Source of the DNA: a virus
Strand: one strand, 5' to 3'
DNA: 34,925 nt
IMG/VR virus record: IMGVR_UViG_3300041955_001923
Span: 1 to 34,925 of that record
Shown here: positions 14,807-21,211 of the stretch, piece after piece
How positions within the stretch are numbered: position 1 is the stretch's first letter
How the letters are laid out: every line of letters starts with the position of its first letter
Translations under genes and position numbers: made by a program
The notes under the pieces: generated by a model
The model's input: only the letters and a program-made list of their open reading frames with translations
The model's database searches: none
Told to the model about the DNA's origin: nothing

Positions 14807-16524
14807 GCGGATTCACCGGGACAACCGTCTATTTCCAGACCAGCCTCGGATGGGTGACGCCTGAGCAGTACGGATGTATTGGAAACAGCAATGGAACGAC
14901 GGGCAATGGGACTGACAATACTGCCAATTTTCAGACCATGCTAAGTTCCGTGCCTGCGGGAACGACTGTCGTCACTGCGCCGGGCGCAATATATCGTTTG
15001 ACTGAAGCGGTTCATCTTTCTCAAAACAACATAACGATCACCGGCGGCGGCACGCTTTTCTTTGACGCAACGAGCTTTACGGCATGGATAGACGCTTATC
15101 CTGCCGCCCTCACCATCAGCTCAGGAACAGCCACGGTAGCAAGTCAAAGCGGGTCCATCGCACTTTCCAGGGGTGGCACGATTCTCGACCGGTTTACTAT
15201 GCGCGGCATAAAGATAACGAGCCTCGCCACAGCCGCCGCCGGGGTTCAGATAAACCACAAGTGCCTATACCCCAAGGGAATAAATCAGCTCGTGATCGAG
15301 CACTGCGCGTTCGAGGGATTTGGCGCTGAGGTCATTACTCCCGCCGGCGTGGACGAAGCCTGGATCGAGAACAACAGATTCTACAATTGCGCCTTTAATG
15401 CCTTTGGCGCGTTTGCATCGAGGGCGATTCATTTTAAAAATAACATCCTCGATACTGTCGGCCAGTTGGTCGAAACAGATGGCGATCTTGTCGAAATAAC
15501 GGGGAATATCGCATTGAATAGCGGAGGTCCCTCTTATGCCGGAAATGTTATGGCAGGGATTATCGTCTATCCCAGTTCATTCGATGAGCCCGCGAAAATA
15601 ATCGTCGAGGGCAACTACATTCATTCAAACCCATCTTATGACGCTGAACTTGGCTCAGCGATTAAGATAGGGGGAGCGCCCTCTTACAGCTCTGATTCGC
15701 TCATCCAGACTCTGTCGGTTCGCAACAACACCATCGACGGCGGATGGTGTTACGGGATCGGCGTATTTGCCCCTCCCTCGCCTACCGGGATGGAGGTTAT
15801 CGAAAATAATACGATTCGCATGAATTCTTCGACTAACACTCCAAATTTGCCGGAGGCGGCCATCTATGTTTATTGGAACAGCAGCGGATACAGCGCGAAA
15901 GCCTTCACGGAAGTCTATAACAACACGATTTCCCATGCAAACTCGTACACAAACCTCTCCATAGATATAAGCGGGGCCGGGCTGACTGTGCCGCCGAGCG
16001 TGAAGCTGCTTGGAAACAAAATCACGACAGCGGCTGCCCTGACCAGCGAAGACGACAACAGTGTTCTTAAGTATGGGGGCGTTATCTACATAGGCTATAA
16101 CGTAGGAAACCAGATCATCCGGGACAACTACGTCAATGGAACCAGGGTGGGCGTAAGGTCCGTTTTCGGAGCGGCGGCAGGGACGATCAACGGCTCGACG
16201 GCAGGCTATGCCAAAACCGCAGACGCGATTAAGTATCAGCTCGATTCCCACACCTATTCAAAGGGGGCCGCCGACAACCTGTGGAACCTGACGGGAGTTA
16301 GCACCTCAAACACGCAATATCTGAAAGTGCTTCTTTGCCTTGATTCGGGGGGCAACGGGCAGATTATCGCCGGGACTCCGGCAGCGTCACAGGCGGCGGC
16401 GCAGATACCGAAAGCCGGTCTCTGGCAGGACTGGGTCTCCGTGGGGGTTGTGGAAATACCGAATAGCTATTCAGGCGGCAGCCTGTCCGGGTTTGCTTTC
16501 TATGACATCATCGGGGAGTTTTAA
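14803..16524 (+). CDS. Beta-helix tailspike protein
   Basis: 573 residues. The N-terminal WVTPEQYGCIGN...NGTDNTANFQTML stretch is the pectate-lyase-3 type start of right-handed beta-helix spikes. Repeated N-N and G-N turns through residues ~160-460 (IENNRFYN, FKNNILDT, VEGNYIHSN, IENNTIRMN) mark successive coils. A separate C-terminal domain (about 470-573) ends in SGFAFYDIIGEF. Such spikes bind and often degrade a surface polysaccharide; no catalytic residue can be assigned by eye. Coupled to the fibre-anchor gene by ATGA. Confidence 0.85.
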   Translation: MSGFTGTTVYFQTSLGWVTPEQYGCIGNSNGTTGNGTDNTANFQTMLSSVPAGTTVVTAPGAIYRLTEAVHLSQNNITITGGGTLFFDATSFTAWIDAYPAALTISSGTATVASQSGSIALSRGGTILDRFTMRGIKITSLATAAAGVQINHKCLYPKGINQLVIEHCAFEGFGAEVITPAGVDEAWIENNRFYNCAFNAFGAFASRAIHFKNNILDTVGQLVETDGDLVEITGNIALNSGGPSYAGNVMAGIIVYPSSFDEPAKIIVEGNYIHSNPSYDAELGSAIKIGGAPSYSSDSLIQTLSVRNNTIDGGWCYGIGVFAPPSPTGMEVIENNTIRMNSSTNTPNLPEAAIYVYWNSSGYSAKAFTEVYNNTISHANSYTNLSIDISGAGLTVPPSVKLLGNKITTAAALTSEDDNSVLKYGGVIYIGYNVGNQIIRDNYVNGTRVGVRSVFGAAAGTINGSTAGYAKTADAIKYQLDSHTYSKGAADNLWNLTGVSTSNTQYLKVLLCLDSGGNGQIIAGTPAASQAAAQIPKAGLWQDWVSVGVVEIPNSYSGGSLSGFAFYDIIGEF

Positions 16525-16528
16525 GGGC

Positions 16529-16669
16529 AGTGAGGAGTGAAGAGTGAGCAGTGAGCAGCAAGAAGCAAAAATAACTCCTCTTGGTTCTATCGCTACGCGA
16601 GGAGCAGTGAGTAGTCATTGGGAACTGCCTTTTCTATTCACTGTTCACTGTTCACTGTTCACTATTCAC
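16529..16669. repeat. GTGAGCAGTGAG / TTCACTGTTCACTG hairpin element
   Basis: Left arm 16529-16558 repeats AGTGAGGAGTGAAGAGTGAG; right arm 16636-16669 repeats TTCACTGTTCACTGTTCACT. Between them lies GGTTCTATCGCTACGCGAGG. Ends at GGAG of the nozzle gene. Confidence 0.82.
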
Positions 16670-16678
16670 GGAGTTTAA

Positions 16679-19600
16679 ATGAGTCCGGTTAATTTCATTC
16701 AGCCTTCATTTGCCGCAGGCGAGATCAGTCCGAACCTTTGGGCCCGGGTGGACCTGGCCAAGTACCATATCGCGGCGAAGCTGCTCCGGAATTTTTTTAC
16801 ATGGCCGTCCGGGGGAGTGTCTAACCGCGCCGGTACGATGTTTGTCGGGAGATGCAGGAATTCGACCTGGCCCGTTCACCTGATACCCTTCCAGTTTAAT
16901 CTCATCCAGAACTATATGCTGGAGTTCGGCCATCTTTACATGCGCGTCATAATGAACGGCGGGTATGTGCTGGAGCCCTACTTTCCCATCCAGTCGATCA
17001 GCAACGCCAATCCGGGAGTCATCACGGCCGGGGGCAATAACTACAATGACGGGGACCAGGTCTTCATCGCCGGCACGGGCACGCAGCTCGACTCGACACC
17101 GGGGAAACAATATCTCGTCGCCAATGTGAATTCCGGCGCCGGGACTTTCACCCTGACCGACCTTGATGGAAACGTGGTAAACACGGCCGGCTATACGGCC
17201 TATGGAGGGGCGGCAACCGGGGGGACGGTCGCGAGGGTATTTACGCTTGCGACTCCCTATCTTGGATACGTGCCCGAGAGCGCTTTTTCGGTGGACGGTT
17301 TCTACCAGTTGAATCCGCTTGAAATCACCGTGCCAAGTCCGGGAACAAATGGAGGCTGGAAGGCCGGAGATCAGATCGTCATTTCGGGAACAGGGACCCC
17401 GCTCGATTCGACAACGCCATACCTTATTTCGGGCATAACGAGCGGAAACATCGTGAGCATCATGACTCTTGCCGGAAGCCCGATCGACGCGACGAGCTGG
17501 CCCACCTACACCGGCTACGGTGGATCGGCGGCTAAGATAAACCAGGCTGCGGGGTCCGAGGTGCAGCAGATCAAATGGACGCAGAGCGCGGATACACTCA
17601 CCTTGTGCCATCCGAACCATCCTCCCCAGGACCTGACGCGCACGCAGCACTGGATCTGGACCTTGACCGAGATCGATTTCGCCCCCCAGGTGGCAGCTCC
17701 GACAGGCGTCGCGTTCACCAATCAGGCGGGGACGAGCGGCTATACGGACACGAAGTGGAATTATTCATACCTCGTTACGGCCGTATCCGACACGCCTCCC
17801 GATGAATCCTATCCATCGGCGGCCGTGACCGGGACAGGCGTGCAGTTGAATTCCGATTCAGGGGCTTACAACATCATCACGTGGAAAGGCTTGACGGCGG
17901 CCCAGTATTACCGGGTGTACAAGGCGAACGCAACGTACAACCTTGCCATCGACCCTACGGTCGCCATGTACGGATACATCGGGACGGCGAAGGGGACCAG
18001 CTTTACCGATACCGAAATCGCTCCCGATTTTACGCAGGCGCCTCCCCAGGGGACAAATCCTTTTCAGATCGGGCCGATCACCGAGGTGGACGTTCTGACA
18101 TCGAGCGCGGATTTTTCTTCGGACATCGAGCTCGAGGTAACCGACATCACGGGCACGGGCGCGGTGCTCACTCCTGTTCTGACAGGGACTTCGCCGAACT
18201 GCACCATCACAGGTGTGACCGTGACAAACGGCGGACAGAACTACACGGCGCCGGTCGTAACGGTGGCAAATCAGGGGTCGGGATTTGCGGGCCACATAAA
18301 CGTCATACCAACGTGGGGCTTGGACGTTATCACGGCGACGGTCACAAACGGGGGGACGGGATACTTCGGGAAAGTCACGATAGCTCCATCGGGCGGCGCG
18401 GGCTGCACGTTCACGCCTCACATTACAAACGGGGTCATAAAGAGCATCACGGTGACAGGGACCCCGACTTCATCCTACACGAACAACGCAACCCTTACGG
18501 CAACTCAGAGCGCCGGCACGAGCGCGACATTCAAGCCCACGGTCACACCGAGCGGCAACTACCCGTCGTGCGCGACCTATTTCCAGCAAAGGAAGGTTTT
18601 CGCCGGCAGCAACGCGAATCCTCAGACAATCTGGATGACGAGGCCCGCCGATTACAAGAACATGGACGTGAGCAATCCGAGCCAGGCATCGGACGCCATT
18701 GTAATGACGATTGCGGCGAACCAGGTGAACGCGGTCAAATGGCTCGTGCCGATGAACAACCTCGTGATCCTCTCCTCGGGGGGCGCATGGCTTCTGGTGG
18801 GTGGCGCGATCACGAGTCCGGTGGCAGTCACCCCGTCGAACACGGTCGTTGTGCCTCAAAATTACGTGGGAGCAGCCGACCTTCCTCCGATAGTCATAAA
18901 TTACGATATCCTGTACGTGCAGGTGAAAGGTTCGATTGTCCGCGATCTCGCCTATAACTTCTGGGTGAACGTCTACACCGGAACGGACATGAGCGTTTTG
19001 GCGCAGCACCTTTTCTTCGGACACAACATGGAAAGATGGGCCTACGCCGAACAGCCTTTTTACCAGGTGTGGATCGTGCGCGACGACGGGGTGCTCCTTT
19101 CATTTACGTATCTCAAAGAGCAGGACGTTTACGCGTGGGCGCATCATGATTCTTTCGGCAGTTCGGGGACGGACCGGTTCATAAGCGTCGCATCCATTCC
19201 CGAGCAGCAAATCCCTCCGATCAATATGGATTCGGTTTACTTTGTGGTGCAAAGGACCATTCCGGGGATAAACGGCGGAAATCCCGTGAAATACGTCGAA
19301 CGGATGGACGGCCGGAATTTCCTCACGAACAATTCGGCCGATGTGACAAAGGCGTGGTTCGTTGACTGCGGGCTTCAATATTTTGGATCGCCGGCAACGG
19401 TGATTTCCGGTCTCGATCATTTGAACGGCGCAACGGTTTCCATCCTGGCCGATGGGAGCGTACAGCCCCAGCAGGTGGTCGTGAACGGGAGCATCACGCT
19501 GCAAAACGCGGCCTCGCGAGTGACCGTGGGGCTTGCCTACCAGGCGCAGCTCCAGACGCTTTGCATGGAACCTGAAGGCATGGTGATGCAGGTGCAGGAC

Positions 19601-19873
19601 TACCGGAAGAAAATCGCCGCTGTGGCTGTGAGGGTGAAGGATACTCGAGGACTTAAAGTCGGACCGAATTTTAACGACCTGACCGAGATAAAGGAAAGAT
19701 CGAGCGCGGTTTCGATGGGGACTGCGATCCCGCTTTTTACGGGGGACCAGAGGCTTGTGATCGACAACCAATATCTTGTGGATGACGACGTATGCATACA
19801 GCAGGATAACCCGCTGCCGTGCACGATTTTGGGGGTGATACCGGAGGTGAGCATTGGGGATTCGCCGGGATAA
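16679..19873 (+). CDS. Tail tubular protein B / nozzle (T7 gp12-like)
   Basis: 1064 residues, larger than T7 gp12 (about 794). The N-terminus (FIQPSFAAGEISPNLWARVD, LRNFFTWPSGGVSNRAGTMF, VHLIPFQFN) is the standard start of podovirus nozzle proteins. The excess length is due to inserted beta domains: two related GDQ-I-GTGT-LDST units near residues 120-290, a fibronectin-like region near 340-440, and Gly-rich VTNGG-NYTAP repeats near 510-620. The core resumes at FQQRKVFAGSNANPQTIWM. These inserts probably decorate the tail tip. Strong coding signal throughout; GGAG precedes the ATG. Confidence 0.9.
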   Translation: MSPVNFIQPSFAAGEISPNLWARVDLAKYHIAAKLLRNFFTWPSGGVSNRAGTMFVGRCRNSTWPVHLIPFQFNLIQNYMLEFGHLYMRVIMNGGYVLEPYFPIQSISNANPGVITAGGNNYNDGDQVFIAGTGTQLDSTPGKQYLVANVNSGAGTFTLTDLDGNVVNTAGYTAYGGAATGGTVARVFTLATPYLGYVPESAFSVDGFYQLNPLEITVPSPGTNGGWKAGDQIVISGTGTPLDSTTPYLISGITSGNIVSIMTLAGSPIDATSWPTYTGYGGSAAKINQAAGSEVQQIKWTQSADTLTLCHPNHPPQDLTRTQHWIWTLTEIDFAPQVAAPTGVAFTNQAGTSGYTDTKWNYSYLVTAVSDTPPDESYPSAAVTGTGVQLNSDSGAYNIITWKGLTAAQYYRVYKANATYNLAIDPTVAMYGYIGTAKGTSFTDTEIAPDFTQAPPQGTNPFQIGPITEVDVLTSSADFSSDIELEVTDITGTGAVLTPVLTGTSPNCTITGVTVTNGGQNYTAPVVTVANQGSGFAGHINVIPTWGLDVITATVTNGGTGYFGKVTIAPSGGAGCTFTPHITNGVIKSITVTGTPTSSYTNNATLTATQSAGTSATFKPTVTPSGNYPSCATYFQQRKVFAGSNANPQTIWMTRPADYKNMDVSNPSQASDAIVMTIAANQVNAVKWLVPMNNLVILSSGGAWLLVGGAITSPVAVTPSNTVVVPQNYVGAADLPPIVINYDILYVQVKGSIVRDLAYNFWVNVYTGTDMSVLAQHLFFGHNMERWAYAEQPFYQVWIVRDDGVLLSFTYLKEQDVYAWAHHDSFGSSGTDRFISVASIPEQQIPPINMDSVYFVVQRTIPGINGGNPVKYVERMDGRNFLTNNSADVTKAWFVDCGLQYFGSPATVISGLDHLNGATVSILADGSVQPQQVVVNGSITLQNAASRVTVGLAYQAQLQTLCMEPEGMVMQVQDYRKKIAAVAVRVKDTRGLKVGPNFNDLTEIKERSSAVSMGTAIPLFTGDQRLVIDNQYLVDDDVCIQQDNPLPCTILGVIPEVSIGDSPG

Positions 19874-19942
19874 AGATCGACGCGGGGACTGATCATAGAC
19901 AGGTCATGGAGAGACACGGAGACGCGGTGAAAGGAATCAGGA

Positions 19943-20110
19943 ATGCCCTGGACGCCGGCGGGATTTAAGATCAAAAATGCGCATCATCTGAGCCGCGAGC
20001 AAAGTAAAGTTGCGGCGCAGGTGGCAAACGAGGTGCTGGAGAAAACGGGCGATGAAGGACGCGCTGTCAGGGAAGGGATTGTCGCTGGCGAGAAGGCAAA
20101 GAAGAAGTGA
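19943..20110 (+). CDS. Small basic phage protein, 55 residues
   Basis: Reads MPWTPAGFKIKNAHHLSREQ, then a helix SKVAAQVANEVLEKTGDEGR and a lysine-rich end AGEKAKKK. The MPWTP-FK-N-LS and VL-TGDEG-A patterns recur in short uncharacterised proteins of many phages. AAAGGAATCAGGA before the ATG gives a usable ribosome site. It lies between the nozzle and ejection-protein genes. Function unknown. Confidence 0.72.
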   Translation: MPWTPAGFKIKNAHHLSREQSKVAAQVANEVLEKTGDEGRAVREGIVAGEKAKKK

Positions 20111-20141
20111 AAAACGGAAAATCCATATCTCCATATTTATT

Positions 20142-20170
20142 CTTCGCGGCTTCGCGGCTTCGCGTGAGAG
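20142..20170. repeat. CTTCGCGG direct repeat
   Basis: Three copies of CTTCGCGG followed by GTGAGAGG, which provides the ribosome site of the next gene. A related GACACGGAGACGCGGTG half-element lies at 19912-19928 before the preceding gene. Confidence 0.6.
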
Positions 20171-20177
20171 GTTTTTG

Positions 20178-20639
20178 ATGGCCCGAATCGTAGTCCCCGC
20201 GCATAGCGATCACCTATTTTGGCTCGCTAATAACATGAGTCAGGCGGACCGGGAGGAGGTGGCCGCCGCCGTGGGGATGGGGCCGTACAGGGCGCTCAAA
20301 GATTCGCTCGAGCGGTCGGCCGTGGCGTGGACGGGGCTGATGAACGACGAGCCGGTGTGCATGTGGGGAGTTACGCCCCTGGATATTCTGGGCGGGATCG
20401 GATCTCCGTGGCTGCTCGGGACGGACCAGGTGCAAAAATATGGATTCACGTTTCTGCGGGAGTGCAAGCGGCGGCTGCCGGCGATGCTGGAGCTTTTTCC
20501 GGTGCTTGCAAATTACGTGGACGCGCGGCACGGGCGGGCTATCAGGTGGCTCAAATGGCTTGGATTTAAATTCGATCCGGAGCCGGCGCCTTATGGGATT
20601 TGGAATATGCCGTTTTTTCGGTTTGAGATGAGGAGATAA
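20178..20639 (+). CDS. Internal virion protein A, gp13-like (GNAT-type fold)
   Basis: 153 residues from MARIVVPAHSDHLFWLANNM. The pattern (GPYRALKDSLERSAVAWTGL, PVCMWGVTPLDILGGIGSPW, then a helix and WLKWLGFKFDPEPAPYGI) is that of the T7 gp13/DUF2833 group, which has an acetyltransferase-like fold without proven enzyme activity. In T7 the protein is needed for virion assembly. GAGAGG at 20166-20171 sets the start; an open extension back to 20010 overlaps the small gene upstream and is rejected. Two bases before the next GTG start it ends with TAA. Confidence 0.8.
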   Translation: MARIVVPAHSDHLFWLANNMSQADREEVAAAVGMGPYRALKDSLERSAVAWTGLMNDEPVCMWGVTPLDILGGIGSPWLLGTDQVQKYGFTFLRECKRRLPAMLELFPVLANYVDARHGRAIRWLKWLGFKFDPEPAPYGIWNMPFFRFEMRR

Positions 20640-20641
20640 AG

Positions 20642-21211
20642 GTGGGCGCAGCAGCTCCAGTTCTAGCGATAGGCAGCATTATTGCGAGCCTCGGCGGCGC
20701 GGTTATGCAGGGCATCTCGGGATATGAATCGGCAAATTATAATGCTCAGGTTGCCCGGAACAACCAGATCGTCGCCAACCAAAACGCAAAGCTCGCGCTC
20801 GAGCAGGGTCAGGCCCAGGAGGAAGCCAAGCGTATCCAGACAGGCGAGATGATGGGCGGGATCGTCGCGAACCAGGCGGCGAGCGGTGTGAACCCGAATG
20901 AGGGTTCGGCCTTAGACGTCAGATCCTCAGCCGCTGAGATGGGCGAACTTGCCGCCGATACGATTAGATCTAATTTTAATCTTCAGGCGCGAAACCTCCA
21001 ATACCAGGGGGCACAATACGGCGCACAGGCGCAGCTTTACAGTTCGGCGGCAAACTGGGACATCGGAAACTCGATACTTGGCGGGGCATCGACCGTATCA
21101 AATAGGTGGCTGACATACGGCATGACGGGTGTGCCCGGCTTCAGTTTTAGCAATACGCCAGCTAATCCGATGGCTATGGGATACCAACTCTATGGTCCGG
21201 GAGGGGTCTAA
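20642..21211 (+). CDS. Internal virion protein B, gp14-like
   Basis: 189 residues. It starts with a hydrophobic Gly/Ala helix (VLAIGSIIASLGGAVMQGIS), then a long polar helix YNAQVARNNQIVANQNAKLA and the SGVNPNEGSALDVRSSAAEM motif, typical of T7 gp14-type ejection proteins that form the outer-membrane pore of the ejection conduit. GTG start with GAGGAG just upstream. The stop directly abuts the next ATG, so the ejection proteins are made together. Confidence 0.82.
   Translation: MGAAAPVLAIGSIIASLGGAVMQGISGYESANYNAQVARNNQIVANQNAKLALEQGQAQEEAKRIQTGEMMGGIVANQAASGVNPNEGSALDVRSSAAEMGELAADTIRSNFNLQARNLQYQGAQYGAQAQLYSSAANWDIGNSILGGASTVSNRWLTYGMTGVPGFSFSNTPANPMAMGYQLYGPGGV

Noticed and set aside
16706-17650. 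314-residue minus-strand frame opposite the nozzle gene
   Set aside because: Same mirror-frame composition; no ribosome site or recognisable motif.
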